Assembly (NCBI GenBank): GCA_017649745.1
Contig: JAGCGE010000023.1
Coordinates: forward strand, 1 to 23,742
Reading direction: 5' to 3'
Length of the DNA stretch: 23,742 nt
DNA from: Clostridiales bacterium
GTDB taxonomy: Bacteria > Bacillota_A > Clostridia > Saccharofermentanales > Saccharofermentanaceae
Made by a program: the position numbers and the translations under genes. Each line of letters opens with the position of its first letter. Within the stretch, counting starts at the first letter, position 1. This document shows positions 7,213 through 14,925 of this stretch, piece after piece. The notes beneath the pieces were generated by a model. It did no database searches. It was not told where the DNA came from and worked only from the letters and a program-made list of their open reading frames with translations.

Positions 7213-7257
7213 TTTGTAATCAGCAGGTCGTGGGTTCGAGTCCCACAAATGGCTCCA
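7213..7257 (+). other. Attachment site: 3' half of tRNA-Thr(TGT)
   Basis: From the anticodon loop onward the bases read as a tRNA. They give TTTGTAA with anticodon TGT (7215-7217), a variable loop, a T arm GTGGG/CCCAC (7230-7234, 7242-7246) around TTCGAGT, an acceptor strand AAATGGC, discriminator T and CCA (7255-7257). Upstream, the 5' anticodon stem does not pair with the 3' stem and no 5' half is present. So this is a tRNA fragment left at an integration junction, and the homology begins around 7213. It marks the right boundary of the element; the intact tRNA should lie off-window to the left. Confidence 0.8.
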
Positions 7258-7266
7258 TAAAGAAAA

Positions 7267-7304
7267 GTCCCGTAAACATGATGTTTACGGGACTTTTTCT
7301 TTTT
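7267..7304 (+). terminator. Intrinsic terminator after the tRNA fragment
   Basis: Perfect 11-base arms GTCCCGTAAAC (7267-7277) and GTTTACGGGAC (7283-7293) with loop ATGAT are followed by TTTTTCTTTTT. This is probably the original terminator of the host tRNA-Thr gene, now separated from its promoter by the inserted element. Confidence 0.85.
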
Positions 7305-7376
7305 CTGCTTTTAGCTCAAAAACAGCCTAAAATCACAAAAATGGTAACTGTTTGGTAACTGCTGCTTGAATCTGTC

Positions 7377-8939
7377 TTATCCGAGTCCTTCTACTGAATT
7401 GGAAAAATCAACAAAATGTTTAATTGCTCTGATCTTCTCCATCTTAAGGGAGCCGGAGCAAACGCGGCCTTCTTTTTTCGATGCATAGACTACCTTTCCG
7501 TCACCTACGTAGATTGCAACGATACCGGAGTCATAGACTACTACATCACTGACATGAATTGACTTTACCGGTACTGAGTCATATGAGCCGTCGAATCCGG
7601 CACATATTTCTTCAGGAGTTGATCCCATTCCCGCCGAGAAGTAATTCCTGTAGCAATATGCAACAAATCCCACTTCGTCAAAACCTTTATCCGGGTGATC
7701 TCCTCCGGCTGCATATGGGGTGCCGATATGATCTTTTACGTATATTGCAAAGCCTTTGGGACCGTCTTCTTCCTGATTCCAGAGAGGTCCGGTCTCGCTC
7801 TCTGCGGGTTTTTCAGATTCAGTTACCTCTGTTTCAGTTGCTTTTGATTCAGTTTCTTTTGTTTCCGCTGTTTCAGTAGCTGTTGTTTCTGTTACTTTTG
7901 TTTCGGGTTCATTCAGGTCTTCAGGATTAACACCATTTGTCTTTGGATTAAGTGAAGACCATGCACCGATAACGAGCAGCGATGCTGTAATAAGAGCGGC
8001 AGTAGCTGTTTTTCCTTTTTTGAAATTGATTATGTTTTTCACTCTGTTTGTAACCTCCGTTTTGCTGGAATTGCCTTTGCTGAAAGCCAACGGTGTTACC
8101 AGATATCTTTTGTTGTTGCTTTGCTTTGCGAAAGAGACGATCGACATTGTATAAGCCTGCTTAAGATCATCATCCATGCCTGATATGACACTCTCATCGC
8201 AGCTCATCTCGATATCCTGTTCGAAAAGCGTATAAGAAAGCCATACTAACGGATTGAACCAGTGAACGGCAACCGCGAACATGCCGATGATCTTAATAAG
8301 CCAGTCACCGTGTCTTATGTGGGTCCTCTCGTGAAGCAGAATATATTTCTTCTCATTTTTATCGAGAACGTCAGGCAAATATATTCTGGGCAAGAAAAGG
8401 CCGAAAACAAACGGTGCACTGATCTTATCAGATACATAAACATTTCCGCCGGTGTTTTTCGCGTTCTTAAGTTTTCTCTTAAGCATGACAAACCGGACAG
8501 AACAGAATACCGTAATGCCCAAAGCACCAATAAACCATACTGTTGAAAGCACAGTCTTAATACCGGGTAACAGATCTGCACTTACAGGGTTCTTTGACAG
8601 AGGCTGAGTTTTATTTTCTGTATTAACGGCAGTAATCTGCCTCTTTGCAGCGTGATCAGCTGTTACATTATGTGTAACATTGAAGTTGTCAGGCGTAGCT
8701 GCTTTCTGAACCTGTGAAGTTGCAGTAAAGATTTGTGTCTTCAAAGGAATATAGTTGAAGAAACTTAAGCGCGATTCAATGCTGAAGGGCAATAGTAATC
8801 TTATGGCCACTACAGCCCAAAGGATCATGATGAATCTCTTGGATCTCTTTTTAAGAAGGAATCTGGCGAGCAGAGTAATAAGGATCACTATGCTGCCTGT
8901 GACGGACATCTGAAGAACTTTAAGAAATAAGCCGTCCAT
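7377..8939 (-). CDS. BlaR1/MecR1-type M56 sensor with degenerate NlpC/P60 domain
   Basis: A 520-residue membrane sensor-protease. Membrane segments lie at about 10-29, 36-52, 127-150, 210-235 and 316-335. The M56 zinc protease motif HERTH is at 203-207, and the family motif EMSCDES follows near 245. After a Thr/Glu-rich linker (about 345-385) the outer domain resembles NlpC/P60 (GTPYAAGGDHPDKGFDEVGFVAY). Its nucleophile Cys is replaced by Glu422 (FDEVGF for FDCSGF), and the usual His of HVGIYIG is Ile473. It is therefore probably a binding domain, not an enzyme. On sensing an envelope signal such proteins trigger loss of the BlaI-type repressor encoded directly upstream (TAATG overlap). Confidence 0.85.
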   Translation of the reverse strand: MDGLFLKVLQMSVTGSIVILITLLARFLLKKRSKRFIMILWAVVAIRLLLPFSIESRLSFFNYIPLKTQIFTATSQVQKAATPDNFNVTHNVTADHAAKRQITAVNTENKTQPLSKNPVSADLLPGIKTVLSTVWFIGALGITVFCSVRFVMLKRKLKNAKNTGGNVYVSDKISAPFVFGLFLPRIYLPDVLDKNEKKYILLHERTHIRHGDWLIKIIGMFAVAVHWFNPLVWLSYTLFEQDIEMSCDESVISGMDDDLKQAYTMSIVSFAKQSNNKRYLVTPLAFSKGNSSKTEVTNRVKNIINFKKGKTATAALITASLLVIGAWSSLNPKTNGVNPEDLNEPETKVTETTATETAETKETESKATETEVTESEKPAESETGPLWNQEEDGPKGFAIYVKDHIGTPYAAGGDHPDKGFDEVGFVAYCYRNYFSAGMGSTPEEICAGFDGSYDSVPVKSIHVSDVVVYDSGIVAIYVGDGKVVYASKKEGRVCSGSLKMEKIRAIKHFVDFSNSVEGLG

Positions 8940-9310
8940 TACTTGCCTCCGTTCATGTTTTCCTTGATGAGTTTCATCAGTTCATCGGCATCTTCGTCAC
9001 TTAAGGTTTTCTTATTACCGAAAAAAGCTGCAACAAACTTTGGCAGGGAACCGGAAAAGCTCTCTTCAATGATCTGGTTGCTCTCCGATATCAGTACTTT
9101 TTCCTTTGGAATAAGAACTTTTACTATCGTATCCTTATTCGAGACAAAACCTTTGGCGATCAGCTTACGAAGAACAGTATAAGTAGTTGATTTGTTCCAA
9201 TTGATACTATCAGCGGCGATCTTCACCAATTTGCCTGACTCAATAGGCGCTTGCTGCCAGATAATCTCCATCAGTTTCTTTTCAGCTTCAAACAATACTA
9301 ATTCTTCCAT
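8939..9310 (-). CDS. BlaI/MecI family repressor
   Basis: A 123-residue winged-helix repressor. The family pattern is clear: LFEAEKKLMEIIWQQAPIESGKLVKIA, then NWNKSTTYTVLRKLIAKGFVSN (recognition helix and wing), then a helical dimerisation tail (SFSGSLPKFVAAFFGNKKTLSDEDADELMKLIKE). It is expected to bind as a dimer to the palindromes just upstream (9333-9350 and 9358-9373) and repress its own operon. Release follows cleavage controlled by the co-encoded M56 sensor. Its stop overlaps the sensor start. No beta-lactamase gene is in the window, so the regulon is unknown. Confidence 0.92.
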   Translation of the reverse strand: MEELVLFEAEKKLMEIIWQQAPIESGKLVKIAADSINWNKSTTYTVLRKLIAKGFVSNKDTIVKVLIPKEKVLISESNQIIEESFSGSLPKFVAAFFGNKKTLSDEDADELMKLIKENMNGGK

Positions 9311-9332
9311 AATGCTAACCTCAACGTTGATT

Positions 9333-9373
9333 GGTTTAACGTGTTAAACCGCGGTCAGTTTAACGCGATAAAC
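9333..9373. promoter_or_regulatory. Two BlaI-type operators
   Basis: GGTTTAACGTGTTAAACC (9333-9350) is a palindrome with 8-base arms. GTTTAACGCGATAAAC (9358-9373) is a weaker one with GTTTA/TAAAC ends. They lie 22-63 bases upstream of the repressor start, the place of an autoregulatory operator. A related half site, GGTTTAC, appears near 9411. Confidence 0.8.
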
Positions 9374-9487
9374 CAGATGAGTCAAGCAGAAAAATGAGGC
9401 AAAACTGGTTTACGGGTACGATAATGCCGTCTTTGAGTTAGTTTGGTAATATAGTAATCAGATCTGCAATATGAGGAGGGTGTGCAA

Positions 9488-9586
9488 ATGGTATGGGCAT
9501 TAATTAAAGTCATCGTTGCCGTGATCGTGTTTGCTATTTCCGCTGTTGCCTTTGGGCGCGCCCTCAAGGATTTTTTCAAGAAATGA
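9488..9586 (+). CDS. 32-residue membrane peptide
   Basis: A GAGGAGG site lies about nine bases before the ATG. The product has one hydrophobic segment from about residue 4 to 22 and a basic end (ALKDFFKK). It predicts a single membrane helix. It is divergent from the BlaI-type operon, with the operators about 115 bases upstream, so the same repressor could control it. The family is not recognised. A hairpin (9589-9623) follows its stop directly, which supports a real short transcript. Confidence 0.55.
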   Translation: MVWALIKVIVAVIVFAISAVAFGRALKDFFKK

Positions 9587-9588
9587 AA

Positions 9589-9623
9589 TATCCCCGATGT
9601 ACTTTGAAGATACACCGGGGATA
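9589..9623. terminator. Hairpin after the small peptide gene
   Basis: TATCCCCG (9589-9596) pairs with CGGGGATA (9616-9623), and TGTA (9598-9601) pairs with TACA (9611-9614). The tail is only weakly T rich. It lies between the rightward peptide gene and the end of the leftward metY gene and may serve both. Confidence 0.6.
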
Positions 9624-9649
9624 CTTCTATAGTGGCTAGAATAAATGGT

Positions 9650-10945
9650 TTATGTAAATGCCTTTTCGAAAGCCTGATCAAGATCGTCGATAAGATCCTG
9701 AGGGTCTTCCAATCCGATGGACAATCTGATCGTGTTAATGGAGAGCCCCGTTACATCGCGCTGCTCGTGTGTGAGTTCGCCGTGTGTCGTCTGTGCGGGA
9801 TTGACGATGAGCGATCTTGCGTCGCCGATGTTTGCCTGATATCCGAAGATGCCTACAGATTCGATGAACTTTCTCTTCTGTTCTTCGGTGCCGGCAAACT
9901 CAAAGGAAAGGATTCCGCCTGCGCCGTTAGGAAGATACTTGTCTGCAAGTTCTTTATACTTGCTGCCCTTTGCGTAAGGGTAGCTGATCCAGTTTACATG
10001 CTTGTTTGTCTCAAGATACTTAACGATCTTGACTGCAGAAGATGTCTGCTTGGAAACTCGCTCTGAGAGCGTCTCGATTCCCAAAAGGATAAGGTATGCG
10101 TCAAAAGGTGAGAGCGCTGCGCCAAGATAGTTGAGGTGTACTGCCCTGATCTTTCCGGTTATGGGAGATGTGGGGAAGATGTCGAGGATGCTCCTCGGGT
10201 TCTCGTTCCTGTCTCTCAGGAACCAGAGCTTTCTGTCCAGAACGGGGAACTTCGCAGTATCGTAGTTAAAGCCGCCCTTCTCGAGGATGAGACCTGCGAT
10301 TACGTTGCCGTGTCCGCAGAGAGCCTTTGTTGCTGAGTAAACGACGATGTCTGCTCCGTGATCGAAAGGATTGAACAGATAAGGTGTTGCAGCGGTGTTG
10401 TCTACTACGAGCGGAATGCCGTGCTTATGTGCGATCTCTGCAATAGCGTCGAAATCCAGGACTGTTGCCAGAGGATTTGAGATCGTTTCTATATAGATAG
10501 CTTTTGTATCTTCCTTGATGTTCTTTTCGAACTCCTGCGGATCGTCAGGGTTTGCGATCATGTCGTAATTGACGCCGAGCTCCTCAAGGATTGAATGGAA
10601 ACCGTCAACTGCTCCGCCGTAGAGCCTGGGGCTCGTAAGGATCCTTCCGCCCTTTGAAGCAAGTGCGAGTACCGTGTATGAGATAGCTGCCATTCCCGAT
10701 GCTACCGCAACTGCGTAGTCAACGCCGTGAAGAGCGGCAACCCTTTTCTCCAGAACCTGAACTGTGGGGTTTGAAACTCTCGTGTAGAGCGGGTCTTCGA
10801 GTTCGAACGCGAAAAGCGCATCTGCTCTTGCGGTACTTCCCATCTCATATGCGACTGTCTGGTAGATAGGAACGCTTACTGCATTGTTGTGCTCAAGCGG
10901 GTTATATCCTGCACGTATCTTTAATGTGTCGAAATTATAAGCCAT
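9650..10945 (-). CDS. metY: O-acetylhomoserine sulfhydrylase
   Basis: A 431-residue cytoplasmic PLP enzyme of the Cys/Met metabolism family. It joins O-acetylhomoserine with sulfide to give homocysteine, or with methanethiol to give methionine. The family signature is present: VPIYQTVAYEMGSTARADALF, YTRVSNPTVQVLEKRVAALHG, VASGMAAI, VVDNTAATPYLFNPFDHGADIVVYSATK. The PLP lysine is Lys207 (SATKALCGHG). The end NTIRLSIGLEDPQDLIDDL is typical. I chose the ATG at 10945 because AGGAGG lies eight bases before it; the ATG at 10951 would be only two bases from that site. It is divergent from the transporter and nitrogenase-like genes and may use their sulfur product. Confidence 0.93.
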   Translation of the reverse strand: MAYNFDTLKIRAGYNPLEHNNAVSVPIYQTVAYEMGSTARADALFAFELEDPLYTRVSNPTVQVLEKRVAALHGVDYAVAVASGMAAISYTVLALASKGGRILTSPRLYGGAVDGFHSILEELGVNYDMIANPDDPQEFEKNIKEDTKAIYIETISNPLATVLDFDAIAEIAHKHGIPLVVDNTAATPYLFNPFDHGADIVVYSATKALCGHGNVIAGLILEKGGFNYDTAKFPVLDRKLWFLRDRNENPRSILDIFPTSPITGKIRAVHLNYLGAALSPFDAYLILLGIETLSERVSKQTSSAVKIVKYLETNKHVNWISYPYAKGSKYKELADKYLPNGAGGILSFEFAGTEEQKRKFIESVGIFGYQANIGDARSLIVNPAQTTHGELTHEQRDVTGLSINTIRLSIGLEDPQDLIDDLDQAFEKAFT

Positions 10946-11074
10946 ATTCATGTCCTCCTGTGATGGAAGGGATTATAGAATAGACTGCATTTTAAAGATA
11001 ATAGACGTTTTTTATGTTTCCCGATAAATAAAAGGTATACCCCCAGGCTGCGGCACATCAGATAGAATAGAGAC

Positions 11075-11569
11075 ATGAATATAAGAACAGCGACAATAGA
11101 AGATCTTGATATACTCACAGCCGTCGAAAAGCAATGCTTTCCGCCCAACGAAGCCGCTACTGAAAAAGACTTCAAAGAAAGGCTGGAGCGATATTGTGAC
11201 CACTTCTGGCTCCTGTTTGACGGAGACAGACTCGTATCTTTCGTCGACGGTTTTACCACGGACGAAAGAGATCTTACCGACGTTATGTATGAAGACGCAT
11301 CTCTTCACGACGAGTCTGGCGCATGGCAGATGATCTTCGGCGTAAATACCATTCCTGAATACAGAAACAAAGGCTGCGCGGGGAAGCTCATAAAGCACGT
11401 CATCAGGGAAGCGGACCGCCAGGCCCGCGACGGTCTTGTTCTTACCTGTAAAGAAGAACTAATTAACTACTATTCCAAATTCGGTTTTGTTAACGAGGGA
11501 GTCACCTCCAAATCGGTCCACGGCGGAGTGACGTGGTATCAAATGAGATTGACATTTAAGGCTGTATAG
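11075..11569 (+). CDS. GNAT family N-acetyltransferase
   Basis: A 164-residue acetyl-CoA dependent acyltransferase. The start MNIRTATIEDLDILTAVEKQCFP is typical of the fold. The acetyl-CoA site appears as FGVNTIPEYRNKGCAGKLIKHVI (motif A, with the R/Q-x-x-G-x-G/A pattern as RNKGCAG). The end YYSKFGFVNEGVT is motif B. The acyl acceptor cannot be predicted. The ribosome binding site is weak. It is first on the right-hand strand, divergent from metY, and separated from the transporter by a promoter, so it need not share the transporter's function. Confidence 0.85.
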   Translation: MNIRTATIEDLDILTAVEKQCFPPNEAATEKDFKERLERYCDHFWLLFDGDRLVSFVDGFTTDERDLTDVMYEDASLHDESGAWQMIFGVNTIPEYRNKGCAGKLIKHVIREADRQARDGLVLTCKEELINYYSKFGFVNEGVTSKSVHGGVTWYQMRLTFKAV

Positions 11570-11573
11570 CCTT

Positions 11574-11602
11574 TTGTTATAGGTTTCTATGAGATTTATA
11601 AA
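11574..11602 (+). promoter_or_regulatory. Probable promoter of the uptake operon
   Basis: TTGTTA (11574-11579) and TATAAA (11597-11602) are 17 bases apart, an acceptable housekeeping promoter. Transcription would start near 11609, about 50 bases before the binding-protein gene. A short hairpin AAGGCT/AGCCTT (11558-11573) over the end of the GNAT gene lies just upstream. Confidence 0.5.
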
Positions 11603-11661
11603 TTAGCGGCAAAAGCATCTCTGTGCTTAAATCTTCTCATTCGAAAAAGGAGGCGACAGTT

Positions 11662-12717
11662 ATGTCACAGAGATTCAAATCAGAAAAGGTTTTCGCCGCT
11701 TTGAAAAAAGCAGCAGCGGTAATATCGGTCTTCTCGCTTGCACTGTCTTTTGCAGGATGTGCAAAGAAGGAGAGCGCTGCGGGCGGTGCGAAATTCGGCA
11801 AGATCAACATCCCGGGACTCGACGGTTCACTCTGCGGAGCTCCGATCTATATCGCTTATGAGAACGGTTACTTCAAGGAAGAGGGCTTCGACGTTACCTT
11901 GATCTCGGGAGACACCGAGACGAGAAAGATCGGACTTAACAACGGAACGATCCCGATCGTTAACGGAGACTTCCAGTTCTTCCCGTCAATGGAGCAGGGC
12001 GTCAACACAGTCGTAGTAGACAAGCTCCACGACGGATGCATCAAGATCGTTGTCCGTCCCGACTCCAACATCAAGAGTCCTGAGGATCTTAAGGGCCTTA
12101 AGATCGGTGTCGACGAAGTCGGCGGAACACCTCACCAGGTAGCAAGCGTATGGCTGGAGAACGCAGGTATCTCAGCAAGACAGGAAGATCACCAGGTTGA
12201 GTTCCTTCCCTTCGCTGACGGCAACCTCGAGCTCGAAGCTCTCTATAAGGGCGACCTCGATGCAGCAGCAATGTGGGATCCGCTTGCAAGCGTAGCTGAG
12301 AAGGCAGGCAAGGTTAAGGTTATCTTGGACATCACTAAGGATGAACCTTTCGCAGGCAAGGCATGCTGCTTCCTGTATGCTTCAAAGGTACTCTACGAGA
12401 AGAACCCCGAGGAAGTTGCTGCACTCCTCCGTGCTTACAGAAAGGCACAGGACTTCATCAACAAGAACCCCGAGAAGGCAGTTGATATCATCATCAATGG
12501 CAAGTATTCGCAGATCGAGGACAAAGAACTCGCTATTCAGCTCATCAGCTCTTACAACTATCCTTCATTTGAACAGAGAAGTGCAGGAGTATTCAACGTT
12601 AAGGAAGACGTTCACTATTTCGCACAGCAGCTCTTTGATATCGGTTACCTCAAGACCGATGCTGATACCTATACATCAAAGTATTTCGTTGATGTAAATG
12701 TGGACGGCAAGAAATGA
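11662..12717 (+). CDS. SsuA/TauA/NMT1-like substrate-binding lipoprotein
   Basis: A 351-residue lipoprotein that should capture a small organic substrate outside the membrane for the transporter encoded next. The signal peptide has basic residues, a hydrophobic stretch and a lipobox LSFAGC with Cys33 as the lipidated residue. The body shows the NMT1/SsuA-like pattern: APIYIAYENGYFKEEGFDVTLISGD, SPEDLKGLKIGVDEVGGTPHQVASVWL, GDLDAAAMWDPLASVAEK. Relatives bind alkylsulfonates, taurine, nitrate or thiamine precursors, so the substrate is open. I chose ATG 11662 because AAAGGAGG lies eight bases upstream. An ATGA overlap links it to the permease. Confidence 0.88.
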   Translation: MSQRFKSEKVFAALKKAAAVISVFSLALSFAGCAKKESAAGGAKFGKINIPGLDGSLCGAPIYIAYENGYFKEEGFDVTLISGDTETRKIGLNNGTIPIVNGDFQFFPSMEQGVNTVVVDKLHDGCIKIVVRPDSNIKSPEDLKGLKIGVDEVGGTPHQVASVWLENAGISARQEDHQVEFLPFADGNLELEALYKGDLDAAAMWDPLASVAEKAGKVKVILDITKDEPFAGKACCFLYASKVLYEKNPEEVAALLRAYRKAQDFINKNPEKAVDIIINGKYSQIEDKELAIQLISSYNYPSFEQRSAGVFNVKEDVHYFAQQLFDIGYLKTDADTYTSKYFVDVNVDGKK

Positions 12718-13703
12718 TAAAGAAGAGTTCGGCCATCTACGGACTGCTCCTGTCGGTATCGGGTTTTCTGATCGCGGCACTCTTAAATGCCCTGATCCCG
12801 ATCACCGCCCCCGTCGAAATAGTTGAGTATACGGTAGGCGGAGCGGCAATAAACATCAACATCGCATACAGGTTCGTGCTTTTCTTTCTGTCTGCATTGT
12901 TCCTTGTTCTGGGACTTGTGGCATTAAGAGATCACGATCAGTGGAAGAAATATGCCAAAGGCGCTCCGCTCAGATTTGCGTCAGGTATCGGCCTTTTGCT
13001 GTGGGATCTTCTGGGAACGAAATGGCAGGTTTTGCCTCAGCCGTTTTTCCCCGGTCCTGCGGGAATAATCGAAGCGTTTCTCATAGAGCCGGGATTCGTA
13101 TTGGAAAATACACTCTATTCCTTAAGGCTTTATGCAGCAGGCTTTGTGTTAGGCGTAGTATTCGGAGTCGGAACAGGCATCTTAATAGGCTGGTTTCCCA
13201 AGGTTTACTACTGGGTTACACCCGTGCTCAACGTCACGGGTGTAATCCCGGCAGTTGCATGGATGCCCTTTGCTCTGACGCTTCTTCCTACACCATTCGC
13301 AGCAGCGGTGTTCCTCATCGTTATCTGCGTCTGGTTCCCGGTTACGAGCCTTACGGCGCAGGGTATCAAATCAACACCGAAGGTACAGTTCGAAGCTGCA
13401 AGAACGTTAGGCTCCAACACCTTTGATCTGGTATTCAGAGTAGCCGTGCCTCACGCGATGCCGCAGATATTTACGGGCATCTCGACAGCAAACGCATTTG
13501 CTTTTACAACGCTCGTAATGGCGGAGATGATGGGACAGCCCGGAGGCTTGGGATACTACATCAATCTTTCGAAAGTATGGAGCGCATACTACAAAGTCTT
13601 CGCGGCGATCATTGTAATGGCGGTACTGTTCAGCTTCATTACAGCGATATTGGAAAGGATCGAAAAATACGCATTAAGATGGCAGAAGGGACTCGTAAGA
13701 TAA
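12714..13703 (+). CDS. SsuC/TauC-like ABC transporter permease
   Basis: A 329-residue inner-membrane subunit of the uptake transporter. Two extra N-terminal membrane segments (about 8-30, 48-68) precede the standard transport domain. That domain begins with LPQPFFPGPAGIIEAF, the usual motif of SsuC-type permeases. The EAA loop that contacts the ATPase is seen as FEAARTLGSNTFDLVFRVAVPHAMPQI. The start overlaps the binding-protein stop (ATGA), and the end overlaps the ATPase start (TAATG), so the three genes are translationally coupled. The N-terminal extension is longer than in typical SsuC. Confidence 0.9.
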   Translation: MIKKSSAIYGLLLSVSGFLIAALLNALIPITAPVEIVEYTVGGAAININIAYRFVLFFLSALFLVLGLVALRDHDQWKKYAKGAPLRFASGIGLLLWDLLGTKWQVLPQPFFPGPAGIIEAFLIEPGFVLENTLYSLRLYAAGFVLGVVFGVGTGILIGWFPKVYYWVTPVLNVTGVIPAVAWMPFALTLLPTPFAAAVFLIVICVWFPVTSLTAQGIKSTPKVQFEAARTLGSNTFDLVFRVAVPHAMPQIFTGISTANAFAFTTLVMAEMMGQPGGLGYYINLSKVWSAYYKVFAAIIVMAVLFSFITAILERIEKYALRWQKGLVR

Positions 13704-14503
13704 TGGCAGACAATACAAAAGACGAATATATCATTCTTACGATCGAGAACTTAAGACGAATTTATAAGGACGATGACGGCGCTGATGTCGAAGCTTTGGA
13801 GGACGTAAGTCTCAAGGTAAAGCGCGGTGAGTTCATTTCGATAATCGGTGCGAGCGGCTGCGGAAAAACGACGTTGCTGCGTTCGATCGCAGGTCTTGAT
13901 AAGCCGGATTCGGGCACGATAGTGATGGATGATCATCCTATCAAAAAGCCCGATCCAGAGCGCGGATACGTTTTCCAGCAGGGAGGCCTTTTCAGCTGGC
14001 TCACCGTTGAACAGAACATTGCATACGGACTTAAGACCAGAAGGGTCTTCAAGCAGAAAAAAGACGATGTAGCCAAATATATCGAGCTCGTCGGACTGAA
14101 AGGATTTGAGGAATCTTATCCATATCAGATAAGCGGAGGAATGGCCCAGAGAGTTGCCATCGCGAGGACTCTTATCAACGAGCCGAAGATGCTGCTTTTG
14201 GATGAGCCGATGGGTGCGCTCGATTCTTTTACCAGGGCAGACATCCAGGATAAGCTCCTCGAGCTTCACAAGCTCAACGGCATCACGATGGTGCTGGTCA
14301 CGCATGACATCGATGAGGCCATCTACCTTTCAGACAGGATCGTCATCATGACACCGAGACCGGGAAAGATTAGCAACATCATTAAAGTGAACATTCCGCA
14401 TCCGAGACAGAGAGGCGAAGCAGAGTTCCTTGCAATGAGAAGAAAGCTCCTTCAGGAATTCGACCTTGCAACAGCTCATCCGGAGCCCGAATACAACATT
14501 TAA
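13703..14503 (+). CDS. SsuB/TauB-like ABC transporter ATPase
   Basis: A 266-residue cytoplasmic ATPase that powers the uptake transporter. Walker A is GASGCGKTT, the Q-loop follows in VFQQGGLFSWLTVEQNI, the signature is ISGGMAQRVAIART, Walker B is LLLDEPMGALD, and the H-loop is VTHDIDEA. The pattern fits the nitrate/sulfonate/taurine group. ATG 13703 overlaps the permease stop. An AGAAGGG motif lies about 13 bases upstream, a little far; an in-frame ATG at 13679 is the alternative. A DUF4418 membrane protein gene follows after 16 bases. Confidence 0.92.
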   Translation: MADNTKDEYIILTIENLRRIYKDDDGADVEALEDVSLKVKRGEFISIIGASGCGKTTLLRSIAGLDKPDSGTIVMDDHPIKKPDPERGYVFQQGGLFSWLTVEQNIAYGLKTRRVFKQKKDDVAKYIELVGLKGFEESYPYQISGGMAQRVAIARTLINEPKMLLLDEPMGALDSFTRADIQDKLLELHKLNGITMVLVTHDIDEAIYLSDRIVIMTPRPGKISNIIKVNIPHPRQRGEAEFLAMRRKLLQEFDLATAHPEPEYNI

Positions 14504-14519
14504 CTACAGAGGAATCATT

Positions 14520-14924
14520 ATGAACAAGATAAAGATAACAGGCATAGTAACAGCAGTTCTGGGGCTTTTGACAGCCCTAATTCCGACTCAGATATTCAAG
14601 GTCTGCGAAGCGATGGACGGCAAGTTCATGAAGTGTCACTGGACGTCCCAGACCGAGGTCGCGATCGGCATTGCCACGGCAGTTCTCGGTATCCTTATCC
14701 TATTATCGAAAGAGAATGCAGCTGCATCTGCTTATGCAGTCGCATCAGCGATCAACGGCGTGCTGGTAATCCTCATTCCGACAGTCGTTATCGGTGTCTG
14801 CGGATCGGCTGACATGTCATGCAATTCAGGCACAAGACCTGCGCTCATCATCGCGGGTGCGCTTATCATTGTCGTATCTATTATCAATACGATCTCATAT
14901 CTCGTATCAAAGAAGAACGGTTAA
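14520..14924 (+). CDS. DUF4418 family membrane protein
   Basis: A 134-residue protein with four predicted membrane segments (about 6-23, 42-60, 65-90, 104-127). Two outward loops carry paired cysteines: KVCEAMDGKFMKCHW, then GVCGSADMSC. The MKCHWTSQTE stretch is characteristic of DUF4418. No function is established that I know of. The paired Cys could form disulfides or bind metal or a small thiol outside the membrane. An AGAGGAAT site precedes the ATG. It sits between the uptake ATPase and the FtsX-like permease (one base before the latter), so it is probably part of the second transporter. Confidence 0.8.
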   Translation: MNKIKITGIVTAVLGLLTALIPTQIFKVCEAMDGKFMKCHWTSQTEVAIGIATAVLGILILLSKENAAASAYAVASAINGVLVILIPTVVIGVCGSADMSCNSGTRPALIIAGALIIVVSIINTISYLVSKKNG

Positions 14925-14925
14925 A

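Noticed and set aside
7140..7257. Complete tRNA gene
   Set aside because: There is no 5' half, D arm or matching anticodon stem; only the 3' part is present.
10946..10951. Upstream ATG (10951) as metY start
   Set aside because: The AGGAGG site is only two bases away from it, against eight for the ATG at 10945.
11558..11575. Terminator after the GNAT gene
   Set aside because: The stem is only six bases, overlaps the stop codon and has a short T tract, so it is not listed as a feature.
13751..14305. Leftward 184-codon open frame
   Set aside because: It is antisense to the ABC ATPase with all its motifs.
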